Source of the DNA: Robinsoniella peoriensis
Lineage (GTDB): Bacteria; Bacillota; Clostridia; Lachnospirales; Lachnospiraceae
Assembly: GCF_000797495.1 (NCBI RefSeq)
Contig: NZ_JTGN01000012.1
Location: 192,554 to 245,582, forward strand
Direction: 5' to 3'
Length of the DNA: 53,029 bases
The notes beneath the pieces are model-generated. The model was given only the letters and a program-made list of their open reading frames with translations, was not told the origin of the DNA and did not search any database. The first letter of the stretch is position 1, and every line of letters starts with the position of its first letter. Below are positions 45,883 through 53,029 of the stretch, piece by piece. The position numbers were made by a program, and so were the translations under genes.

Positions 45883-46040
45883 TTTTCTCTCCTTTATTTA
45901 TTAACAATAAATTATGAATAGCAATTCTGCTGTGATAACCAAATACCACATCAGACTATATCTCTTCCATTATATCATTTTTCAATATTTCTTTATTGGA
46001 AAAAACGTGTACTTTTTGGAGTTAATCGTGTTTAATAAAA

Positions 46041-46080
46041 AAAGTTATTGCTTTGCCCTTTACAGCAATGCAATAACTTT
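46041..46080. terminator. Terminator after the amino-acid importer operon
   Basis: AAAGTTATTGC pairs with GCAATAACTTT. Both sides are bordered by A/T runs, so it works for the minus-strand operon. Confidence 0.85.
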
Positions 46081-46101
46081 TCTATTATTTACACCAATAT
46101 T

Positions 46102-46845
46102 CTATAATACTTTACTCAAAAAGCTCTTCAGTCTTTCACTCTTTGGATTACCAAAGAAGTCTTTGGGATTATTTTCTTCTATTATCTGCCCTTCTGCCAT
46201 AAACAGAATACGGTCTGCAACTTCTTTTGCAAATCCCATCTCGTGTGTTACTACTACCATTGTCATATTTTCTCTTGCCAGGTCTGCCATAACGTTCAGT
46301 ACCTCTCCTACCATTTCCGGATCAAGGGCTGAAGTAGGCTCATCAAACAGCATCACATCCGGCTTCATACAAAGAGAACGCACGATAGCAATTCGCTGTT
46401 TTTGTCCTCCGGATAATTGGCTTGGATAAGCATTTGCCCTGTCAGCAAGCCCGACTTTTTCTAACAGCTGCATTGCTTCCTTTTCTGCTTCTTCCTGTGT
46501 CTTCTTCTGAAGCTTCATAGGCGCAATCGTCATATTTTTAAGTATTGTCATGTGCGGAAAAAGATTAAAGTGCTGAAACACCATTCCCATCTTCTGACGA
46601 TGAAGGTTAATGTCTGTTTTTGGATCCAGTATATCTACACCTTCAAATAAAATATGTCCTGAAGTCGGCTCTTCCAATCGATTCAGGCAACGCAGAAATG
46701 TACTTTTACCAGAACCGGACGGTCCGACAATAAATACAACTTCACCGGAACGGATTTCTGTAGATACATCATTTAATGCCTTAAAATCACCAAAGGCTTT
46801 TGTAAGATTCTGAACTCGAATTAAAACTTCTCCTCTATCGCTCAC
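46102..46845 (-). CDS. Polar amino-acid ABC transporter ATPase (GlnQ-like)
   Basis: A 247-residue ATPase with Walker A GPSGSGKST, signature QLSGGQKQRIAIVRSL, Walker B VMLFDEPTSALDPE and a His switch VVVTHEMGFAKEVADR. I choose the GTG at 46845 (read Met-Ser-Asp-Arg-Gly) because AAAGGAGG lies 10 bases upstream; the ATG at 46866 overlaps that site. It overlaps the permease gene end by 11 bp. It powers the importer encoded upstream. Confidence 0.93.
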   Translation of the reverse strand: MSDRGEVLIRVQNLTKAFGDFKALNDVSTEIRSGEVVFIVGPSGSGKSTFLRCLNRLEEPTSGHILFEGVDILDPKTDINLHRQKMGMVFQHFNLFPHMTILKNMTIAPMKLQKKTQEEAEKEAMQLLEKVGLADRANAYPSQLSGGQKQRIAIVRSLCMKPDVMLFDEPTSALDPEMVGEVLNVMADLARENMTMVVVTHEMGFAKEVADRILFMAEGQIIEENNPKDFFGNPKSERLKSFLSKVL

Positions 46846-47515
46846 TGTTACGCAGCCTCCTTTCAAGACATTTTACCAGATACGTAAATATCATAACCAG
46901 TACTAAATAGATTGCCGCCACTGCCAGAAGAGGCATAGTCGCAGAATATGTCTGGCTTCGAATAATATCGCCGCCTTTTGTCAAATCCTGCAATGCGATA
47001 TAACCTGCTACTGATGTTTCCTTTAATAATACGATAAATTCATTCGCCAAAGCCGGAAGTACATTTTTAAACACCTGTGGTAAGATAATATAAATCATAG
47101 TCTGAGGATAATTAAAACCCAGGCTTCGTCCTGCTTCAAACTGTCCGTTATCAATAGAAAGAATTCCTCCACGAATAATCTCAGCTACATATGCACCCGA
47201 ATTAATACCAAAAGCAAGGATTGCAACCAGCACCTTATTAATGTCAAAAGCAGCAAAAATAACAAAATACGTAATCAATAACTGTACTACTACTGGCGTT
47301 CCGCGGATTATGGTCAGGTATACATTACAGATGAAATTTAAAATCTTCAGTTTTCCTGTCTTTTCATAAGTCGAACGTATCACAGCAACCAGGAATCCCA
47401 ATAAAATACCGATAAGTACTGCAAATAAAGTAATTTCAAGGGTCGTTAACAATCCGTCTGTAAGGTATTTCCAACGGTCATCTTTAATAAAATTGAGATA
47501 AAATTTTTCCGCCAT
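46835..47515 (-). CDS. Polar amino-acid ABC transporter permease
   Basis: A 226-residue HisM/GlnP-type permease with about five membrane segments. Family motifs are TIRGTPVVVQLLITYFV and the EAA-type loop EAGRSLGFNYPQTMIYIILPQ. It lies 18 bp downstream of the binding protein. As a single permease gene, it would form a homodimeric channel. Confidence 0.93.
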   Translation of the reverse strand: MAEKFYLNFIKDDRWKYLTDGLLTTLEITLFAVLIGILLGFLVAVIRSTYEKTGKLKILNFICNVYLTIIRGTPVVVQLLITYFVIFAAFDINKVLVAILAFGINSGAYVAEIIRGGILSIDNGQFEAGRSLGFNYPQTMIYIILPQVFKNVLPALANEFIVLLKETSVAGYIALQDLTKGGDIIRSQTYSATMPLLAVAAIYLVLVMIFTYLVKCLERRLRNSER

Positions 47516-47533
47516 AGCTTATCTTCCTTTGTT

Positions 47534-48328
47534 TTATTGTGCCTTAATATATTTATCCAGGATTTTTTGCAGTTCTCCTGAAGATTTCAGTTCTGCAAGT
47601 GCAGTATTTACCTTTTTCAATAACTCTTCATTATCTTTTTTGATAGCAATTGCATATTCTTCTTCTGTATAAGCTTCATCTAACATTTTAATACCTTCAT
47701 TCTGCTCAACAAACACTTTTGCCGGCTCACGGTCAATGATTACTGCATCAATTTTTCCCTGAGTCATTGCCTGTACTGCTTCGAAACCTTTGTTGTATCT
47801 TTCTACCGTAGCATCCTTGATATCTCCTGCATACTGATCTCCGGTAGTACCAAGCTGAACACCGATCTTCTTTCCTTCCAGGTCATTCGGGGAAGTGATC
47901 GGACTGTCATCTTTAACAATAACTACCTGTGTAGCTGTTGTATATGGATCTGAGAAATTAACATTCATAAGGCGATCTTCTGTTACAGTAAGTCCAGCAA
48001 GCCCTACATCTGCTTTTCCTGCATCCACTGCTACAATAATTGAGTCAAATGCCATATCCTCTACTTTTAATTCCATGCCCATGCTTTTTGCAATTGCTTC
48101 ACCAATTTCCACATCAATACCAACTACATTATCTCCTTCGCGGTATTCATATGGAGGAAACTCCGCATTAGTAGCCATTACTAAAGTACCGCCTGTGGCT
48201 TCTGTACCTGCTTCTTTTGTTTCGCCAGCTGCCGCTGTGGTTTTTTCCGTTTCTGCTCCTTTGCTTCCACATCCTGCAAGTGATAAAATAAGGGATGCAG
48301 CAAGTGCAGTTACAATCATCTTTTTCAT
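47534..48328 (-). CDS. Polar amino-acid binding lipoprotein
   Basis: A 264-residue family-3 solute-binding protein. Lipoprotein signal MKKMIVTALAASLILSLAGC, a short Ala/Thr/Glu linker, then the fold with VMATNAEFPPYEYREGDNVVGIDVEI and GLAGLTVTEDRLMNVNFSDPY. The conserved IGVQLGTTGDQY segment is present. Ribosome site TAGGAGGAT. The first gene of the importer operon. Exact amino acid (glutamine, cystine, or other) cannot be told. Confidence 0.93.
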   Translation of the reverse strand: MKKMIVTALAASLILSLAGCGSKGAETEKTTAAAGETKEAGTEATGGTLVMATNAEFPPYEYREGDNVVGIDVEIGEAIAKSMGMELKVEDMAFDSIIVAVDAGKADVGLAGLTVTEDRLMNVNFSDPYTTATQVVIVKDDSPITSPNDLEGKKIGVQLGTTGDQYAGDIKDATVERYNKGFEAVQAMTQGKIDAVIIDREPAKVFVEQNEGIKMLDEAYTEEEYAIAIKKDNEELLKKVNTALAELKSSGELQKILDKYIKAQ

Positions 48329-48419
48329 TCCTAAATCCTCCTAAATAAAATGTAAAATAATTCGTAAAAAAAGAAAGACAGATTCAAAAGTTGCCTTCAA
48401 CTGCTTTCCCGCTTAATCA

Positions 48420-48448
48420 AATTTAACACTAAATTTCTGGGTTGTCAA
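48420..48448 (-). promoter_or_regulatory. Promoter of the amino-acid importer operon
   Basis: On the minus strand TTGACA (48448-48443) and TAAATT (48425-48420) are 17 bp apart, about 90 bp before the binding-protein start. Confidence 0.7.
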
Positions 48449-48499
48449 CAGTTTCATGCATATAATTGTAAAATTAGTTATAAACATGCATACATAAAA

Positions 48500-48526
48500 G
48501 ACAGCCATAGATTTCCTATGACTGTC
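48500..48526 (-). terminator. Terminator after leuS
   Basis: On the minus strand GACAGTCATAG pairs with CTATGGCTGTC around GAAAT, followed by TTTT. Confidence 0.8.
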
Positions 48527-48535
48527 ACATTCTTC

Positions 48536-50947
48536 TTATTTCTGCACAATATTAATAATTTTCTTAGGCACATAAATTTCTTTTACAATGGTACCCGTCA
48601 GTTTATCCGCAACTGCTTCTTTACCAGCCGCAATTGCATCTTCTTTAGAAATCTCTGCCGGAACATTAATAACAGCTTTTGTTTTGCCATTAATCTGTAC
48701 CGGAACTTCAATCTCATCATCCTTCATCGCATCTTCATCATGCACCGGCCACTGATTCTTAAATACAGAACCGCTGTTTCCTAACTCTTCCCAAAGTTCC
48801 TCACTCAAATGAGGTGCAAATGGAGAGAGCAGAATCACTGCTGTCTCTAAAGTTTCCTGATCAATGCCGCCTTCTTTTTTAGCAAGGTCGATCATCTTAT
48901 TATTATATTCCATAAAACCGGAGATTACGGTATTTAAGTTAAAGCTTTCCAGACGCTGTGTAATATCATGAACCATTCTATGACGGATTTTGACCATCTC
49001 TTTGGATGCAGCCATGTTTTTATCCTTATTATCCATTACCAGATTCCAGAAACGGTTGATAAACCGATATACTCCATCGATTCCTCTGTCATCCCACTCT
49101 GCATCTAATTCCGGCGGTCCTACGAAAAGTTCGTACATTCTAAGGGAATCACATCCATAATCATTAACTAAATCATCCGGAGAAACGACATTTCCTTTTG
49201 ATTTACTCATCTTAATACCATTTTTACCGGTAATCATTCCCTGATTGAACAATTTTGTAAATGGCTCGTCAAAATCTACAACTCCAATATCGTTCAGGAA
49301 CTTGGTATAAAATCTGGAATACAGCAAATGAAGAACTGCATGTTCTACACCACCGATATACATATCAACCGGCAGGAGTTTATCTGCTTTTTCTTTGGAA
49401 ACCAGTTCTTCATTATTATGGCTGTCTACATAACGTAAGAAATACCAGGATGAACCAGCCCACTGAGGCATGGTATTGGTTTCTCTCTTTGCAGGCGCTC
49501 CACAAACCGGACATGTAGTATTTACCCACTCATCAATTCCAGCAAGCGGTGATTCTCCGGTACCTGTCGGCTGATAGCTCTCAACCTCAGGCAGTGTAAG
49601 CGGAAGCTGGTCTTCCGGAACCGGAACCGCACCACAGTGTTCACAGTGAACAATTGGAATCGGCTCTCCCCAGTAACGCTGTCTGGAAAATACCCAGTCA
49701 CGCAGTTTATAGTTTGTGGTTACCTTGCCGATTCCTCTGTCCTCCAGACGAGACGGCAGATCACGTTTTGCATCCAGACTGCTCATTCCGTTGAATTCAC
49801 CGGAATTAATCATAATGCCTGGCTCTGTATATGCTTCTGTCATATTTTCAATTTCTTTACCGTCTTTAGCAATTACCTGGACAATCGGAATACCAAACTT
49901 TGTTGCAAATTCAAAGTCACGGTCATCATGTGCCGGTACACACATAATAGCTCCTGTACCATAATCAGCAAGTACATAATCGGATAACCAAATCGGTACC
50001 TTGGCACCATTGATTGGATTTATTGCATAGCTTCCTGTAAATACACCTGTTTTTTCTTTATCCTGAAGTCTGTCAACAGAAGATTTCATGGACGCTTTGA
50101 AGATATAGTCTTCTACTTCTGCTCTTGTTTCATCCGTTGCCAATTCTTTAGCCATGGCATGCTCCGGAGCAAGTACCATGAATGTTGCACCGTAAAGGGT
50201 GTCCGGTCTCGTTGTATAAACTGTGATTGCATTATCTGTCCCGTCAACTTTAAAGTCAACTTCAGCACCATGACTCTTTCCGATCCAGTCAGACTGCATC
50301 TTTTTTACCTTTTCCGGCCAATCCAATTTATCCAGATCTGATAACAGACGGTCAGCATATGCGGTAATCTTCAGCATCCATTGTCTTAAATTTTTCTTGG
50401 TAACAGGAGTTCCACAGCGTTCACAAGCCCCATTTACAACTTCTTCATTGGCAAGTCCTGTCTTACAGGATGGGCACCAGTTAATAGGAAATTCCTTTTC
50501 ATATGCTAATCCAGCCTTGAACATTTTTACAAATATCCACTGAGTCCATTTATAGAAATTCGGATCGGTTGTATTCACTTCCATATCCCAATCGTAAATT
50601 GCTGCAATTTCATTAATCTGACGTTTGATATTAGACACATTCTCTGCTGTAGATTTAGCAGGATGCACTCCCATCTTAATTGCATAGTTTTCAGCTGGTA
50701 GTCCGAACGCATCCCAGCCCATTGGATGAATCAGGTAATATCCCTGAAGCATCTTATATCTGCTCCAGACATCAGAGATTACATATCCTCTCCAGTGTCC
50801 TACATGAAGTCCATTTCCTGACGGATATGGGAACATATCCAGACAATAATATTTTGGTTTTTTACCATCATTTACATTTACCGGGTCAGCCTCCCAGTTC
50901 TTACGCCATTTTTGTTCAACCGCCTTATGATTATAAGGTACTGCCAT
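48536..50947 (-). CDS. leuS: Leucyl-tRNA synthetase
   Basis: The 803-residue class I synthetase charges tRNA-Leu. The HIGH-type motif is in YPSGNGLHVGHWRGYV (about residue 46), the editing domain TTRPDTLYGATFMVLAPEH near 245 and KMSKS in GIKMSKSKGN near 580. The zinc-type Cys pairs (CPSCKTG, CERCG, CEHCG, CPVCG) are present. Length is typical of bacterial LeuS (800-860). It is regulated by the T-box upstream. Confidence 0.98.
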   Translation of the reverse strand: MAVPYNHKAVEQKWRKNWEADPVNVNDGKKPKYYCLDMFPYPSGNGLHVGHWRGYVISDVWSRYKMLQGYYLIHPMGWDAFGLPAENYAIKMGVHPAKSTAENVSNIKRQINEIAAIYDWDMEVNTTDPNFYKWTQWIFVKMFKAGLAYEKEFPINWCPSCKTGLANEEVVNGACERCGTPVTKKNLRQWMLKITAYADRLLSDLDKLDWPEKVKKMQSDWIGKSHGAEVDFKVDGTDNAITVYTTRPDTLYGATFMVLAPEHAMAKELATDETRAEVEDYIFKASMKSSVDRLQDKEKTGVFTGSYAINPINGAKVPIWLSDYVLADYGTGAIMCVPAHDDRDFEFATKFGIPIVQVIAKDGKEIENMTEAYTEPGIMINSGEFNGMSSLDAKRDLPSRLEDRGIGKVTTNYKLRDWVFSRQRYWGEPIPIVHCEHCGAVPVPEDQLPLTLPEVESYQPTGTGESPLAGIDEWVNTTCPVCGAPAKRETNTMPQWAGSSWYFLRYVDSHNNEELVSKEKADKLLPVDMYIGGVEHAVLHLLYSRFYTKFLNDIGVVDFDEPFTKLFNQGMITGKNGIKMSKSKGNVVSPDDLVNDYGCDSLRMYELFVGPPELDAEWDDRGIDGVYRFINRFWNLVMDNKDKNMAASKEMVKIRHRMVHDITQRLESFNLNTVISGFMEYNNKMIDLAKKEGGIDQETLETAVILLSPFAPHLSEELWEELGNSGSVFKNQWPVHDEDAMKDDEIEVPVQINGKTKAVINVPAEISKEDAIAAGKEAVADKLTGTIVKEIYVPKKIINIVQK

Positions 50948-50969
50948 TGTTCATTCCTCCTAAATAAAA

Positions 50970-51213
50970 ATAGCCCTCTCGTCTTCTTATAGAGACGAAA
51001 GGGCTTTACTTTCCGTGGTACCACTCTAATTCATCCAAAAAGGATGCACTCATTAATTCTATAACGGGAATTCCCGCCTTAATCTACTAAATTCAATCAA
51101 GGAACTCCGAGGCGAGTTGGGAGTTTTTTCGTTACTGCCTCGCACCATCCGGCAGCTCTCTGAAACGCAAGTACTCTTAATACTCCTCATCACAGTTTTT
51201 GTCATATCGACTA
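50970..51213 (-). promoter_or_regulatory. T-box leader of leuS
   Basis: Read on the minus strand, the conserved T-box AGAGTGGTACCACGG lies at about 51028-51014, followed by the terminator AGCCCTTTCGTC paired with GACGAGAGGGCT and a T-run. The stem I region contains AACTCCCAACTCGCC, where CTC at 51116-51114 is a fitting leucine specifier codon. Uncharged tRNA-Leu binding would prevent termination and allow leuS transcription. Confidence 0.93.
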
Positions 51214-51219
51214 ACTGTT

Positions 51220-51248
51220 ATTCTAACCATTTCTTGGTCATTTGTCAA
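51220..51248 (-). promoter_or_regulatory. Promoter of the T-box/leuS unit
   Basis: TTGACA (51248-51243) and TAGAAT (51225-51220) on the minus strand, with a 17-bp spacer. The predicted start is near 51213. Confidence 0.82.
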
Positions 51249-51415
51249 GGAGTAACCAAAAACAATTAGGATTAATTTTTTGATTGATATCGTCTCTGGT
51301 TAATTATTCCTTTCTATATCTGTGTTCGAGTATATTATGCACAAATTACTGATAGAATTGTAAAATTACTGATAATTTTATAGGTATAGATGCTTGATCG
51401 GTTAAGGAGTGATTG

Positions 51416-52030
51416 GTTAGAATATATCCCATATTACTATTAATCAATTTGAATAAGCAAGACATATCTCGAAAAAAGTAGTTTCAATATATCCCATATT
51501 ACAATTAATCAATCCTCTATTCCTGCACTTATAAGGATATAACGAAGTTTCAATATATCCCATATTACTATTAATCAGACATTTAGGAAATCATGGTGTA
51601 TTAATAGACAAGTTTCAATATATCCCATATTACTATTAATCCGATAACTTTTCAATTAAGGGAGGAAATGAGTATAGTTTCAATATATCCCATATTACTA
51701 TTAATCGTGGATAAGGTTACGGGGAAAGGACTATCCACTAAGTTTCAATATATCCCATATTACTATTAATCGCTGTTCCGATCGGAACTTGCAGCATAAC
51801 AAATTGTTTCAATATATCCCATATTACTATTAATCAGGATAGGAAATTAATAACCCTTGCAGAAAAGGTTGTTTCAATATATCCCATATTACTATTAATC
51901 ATCTTTAATGGGATTTGACCGGGTTAATAAACTTGAGTTTCAATATATCCCATATTACTATTAATCTAGACAGCTGGATCAGGGAGCTGGGGGAAGAGGA
52001 GTTTCAATATATCCCATATTACTATTAATC
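51416..52030 (-). CRISPR. CRISPR array, 10 repeats and 9 spacers
   Basis: The 30-bp repeats begin GTTTCAATATATCCC and end ACTATTAATC on the plus strand. They start at 51416, 51481, 51547, 51612, 51677, 51742, 51806, 51871, 51937 and 52001. Spacers are 34-36 bp and all different. On the minus strand repeats end in ATTGAAAC, the usual 3' end of type I-A/I-B/III repeats. The leftmost repeat is degenerate (GTTAG for GTTTC) and the second has one change, as expected at the old, leader-distal end. Transcription is therefore toward lower coordinates. No cas gene is in the window. Confidence 0.97.
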
Positions 52031-52299
52031 CAACGTTTTTCCACCATTCTTTCTTCCCACTATACCTCAAAACCCCCATAAAATCAAGCCTTTTTACATT
52101 ATTTACCAGCCACTTTATTTTTTCCTAATTTTATCACGTAATACCAATTTTCCCACGATTTTCAAGCAATCCAGCTCTTTTTCCAATTTTACGCCTGGTA
52201 AATTTAAAATGACTTTTTCTGTACCAATAATTTTATAATTAAAAGTAGACCTTTTATAAACCATTGATTAATACCTGTACCGTCTAAAATAATCCTTCC
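52031..52299 (-). promoter_or_regulatory. AT-rich CRISPR leader
   Basis: About 270 bp of AT-rich sequence directly beside the intact first repeat and without a convincing gene. Placement relative to the degenerate far-end repeat marks it as the leader, where new spacers would be added. I could not define the promoter. Confidence 0.6.
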
Positions 52300-52530
52300 C
52301 TAATATGATTTCTTGACGAAACCTCTTTTACAACACAATATCTTTATCATTCCTTTAACTCTAAAGCCTTTTACTGTATGTTTAAGAGCATTGCATTCAC
52401 TACATTTCGCAGCATAATAGCTATAAAGAATGTCTTCTTTTTGCAAATTAAGTCCATATTTTTTATTGAAACAATTTCTGCATATATCTGTATTAATCAG
52501 TTGCTTTTTTAATTTCCATGGATTGATCAT
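52300..52530 (-). CDS. Small Cys-rich (zinc-ribbon-like) protein
   Basis: A 76-residue basic ORF. It has two CxxC pairs (ICRNCFNKK and KCSECNALK) and a further Cys pair (ILCCKRG) near the end, which suggests zinc binding and perhaps nucleic-acid contact. AGAGG lies 5 bases before ATG 52530. A perfect palindrome TTGGTTAACCAA (52578-52589) lies upstream and could be an operator. It sits between the CRISPR leader and an IS element. I do not recognise a named family; it may be a spurious or degraded ORF. Confidence 0.5.
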   Translation of the reverse strand: MINPWKLKKQLINTDICRNCFNKKYGLNLQKEDILYSYYAAKCSECNALKHTVKGFRVKGMIKILCCKRGFVKKSY

Positions 52531-52749
52531 CTAACCTCTTCCCCTCTGCACAATTTTCTAGTGCCATAGTCAACCAGTTGGTTAACCAATCAATTGATAG
52601 TTCTTGATTATAACATCAAAATAAAGTTTATGAAGGTAAGATGTAATGAAATGCAGGTTTTTGTAATGAATTACTTTTTTATTTTAATAAAGACCTTTCA
52701 GCTATTAGATTTATTTAACGATACAATACTCTTTTAATATTATGGAATT

Positions 52750-53029
52750 TCGAAAAAATCAGTACCACCGGCTTAGCCGGTGGTTTGTTTTCCGCCCTAT
52801 AAGGGCTCGTTTCCGGTACTGGAGTCTAAAGACTCATCGAAAGGTTCGCCAGCCGCAACGTCAGTTACCTGCTAAGCCCCTTGGGCTTATTTCTTTTTGC
52901 TTTTGTTTACTGGCTCACCCGTAAACGGGTCAATATACTCCTTCAAAGACATTTGATCATATTCCAAATCTTCCTTTAGTTGATTCCGAATATACTCTTC
53001 TATTTTTTTTGCATTTTTTCCTACTGTAT
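52750..53029 (-). mobile_element. IS200/IS605-type element, partial (runs off the window)
   Basis: The end of the element is marked by the perfect hairpin ACCACCGGC-TTA-GCCGGTGGT (52764-52784), the kind of subterminal structure TnpA recognises. More small hairpins follow (GCCCTATAAGGGC, GAGTCTAAAGACTC, AAGCCCCTTGGGCTT). The transposase C-terminus follows in minus orientation. The left boundary is approximate. Confidence 0.7.
52887..53029 (-). CDS. tnpA: IS200/IS605-family transposase TnpA, C-terminal fragment
   Basis: The last 46 codons are visible. They read TVGKNAKKIEEYIRNQLKED and then LEYDQMSLKEYIDPFTGEPV before a Lys-rich end. This matches the tail of single-strand HUH transposases of this IS family (STVG...I..YI..Q...D...SL.EY.DPF). 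The HUH motif and catalytic Tyr would be beyond the window edge, so activity cannot be judged. Confidence 0.75.
   Translation of the reverse strand, partial: TVGKNAKKIEEYIRNQLKEDLEYDQMSLKEYIDPFTGEPVNKSKKK

Noticed and set aside
45914..46429. 171-codon plus-strand ORF
   Set aside because: It overlaps the amino-acid importer ATPase on the other strand and starts in a terminator region.

Overview
The window looks like a chromosome segment of a gut-type Lachnospiraceae bacterium (Firmicutes, Blautia/Lachnoclostridium-like). This is inferred from moderate GC, strong AGGAGG ribosome sites, TTGACA/TATAAT promoters, a leucine T-box on leuS, Rqc2/RqcH, meso-diaminopimelate dehydrogenase, CUT1 sugar importers with intracellular glycosidases, and a YesM/YesN-type two-component pair. 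I saw no rRNA or tRNA genes.

Layout. (1) 0.3-7.7 kb (+): an arabinan/arabinoxylan-oligosaccharide locus with a sugar-binding lipoprotein, two permeases, GH51 arabinofuranosidase, LacI-type regulator and GH43 enzyme, behind a canonical promoter with a palindromic operator. (2) 7.7-14 kb: pirin (-), then a MarR regulator with a heterodimeric ABC exporter and a cytidylate-kinase-like protein. (3) 14.1-16.2 kb: a DUF255/YyaL gene broken by two in-frame stops immediately before its CHWC motif. (4) 16.2-19.7 kb: response regulator, histidine kinase and an ABC transporter. (5) 19.9-26.9 kb: the potassium pump operon kdpFABC with a small membrane ORF in front and a KdpD that lacks its kinase domain. 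(6) 26.9-31.8 kb: GNAT, a frameshifted Rpn-family gene and ddh, embedded between copies of two structured repeat families. (7) 31.8-35.6 kb: GyrI-like protein, WYL regulator, Rqc2, TIGR04076-like protein. (8) 35.7-45.9 kb (-): a glycan locus of YesM kinase, YesN regulator, CUT1 importer, GH95 alpha-L-fucosidase and CE7 esterase, with a group II intron remnant inside. (9) 46.1-51.2 kb (-): polar amino-acid ABC importer and T-box-controlled leuS. (10) 51.4-53.0 kb: a CRISPR array of 10 repeats with no cas genes in view, a small Cys-rich ORF, and the end of an IS200/IS605 element.

The most unusual content is non-coding. A roughly 340-360 bp element (called P here) occurs four times, one copy truncated by the window edge. 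Each copy can fold into long paired arms around a three-way junction. Between copies the paired arms differ in sequence but stay complementary within each copy, so structure is maintained. P copies sit beside a second palindrome-ended element (M), and the block at 30.67-31.72 kb is a mirrored P-M-M-P array. A separate family of intercistronic hairpin repeats sits just before start codons in both the arabinose and kdp operons and appears to carry the ribosome-binding site. All functional statements come from reading the sequence and from family knowledge; no database search was run.
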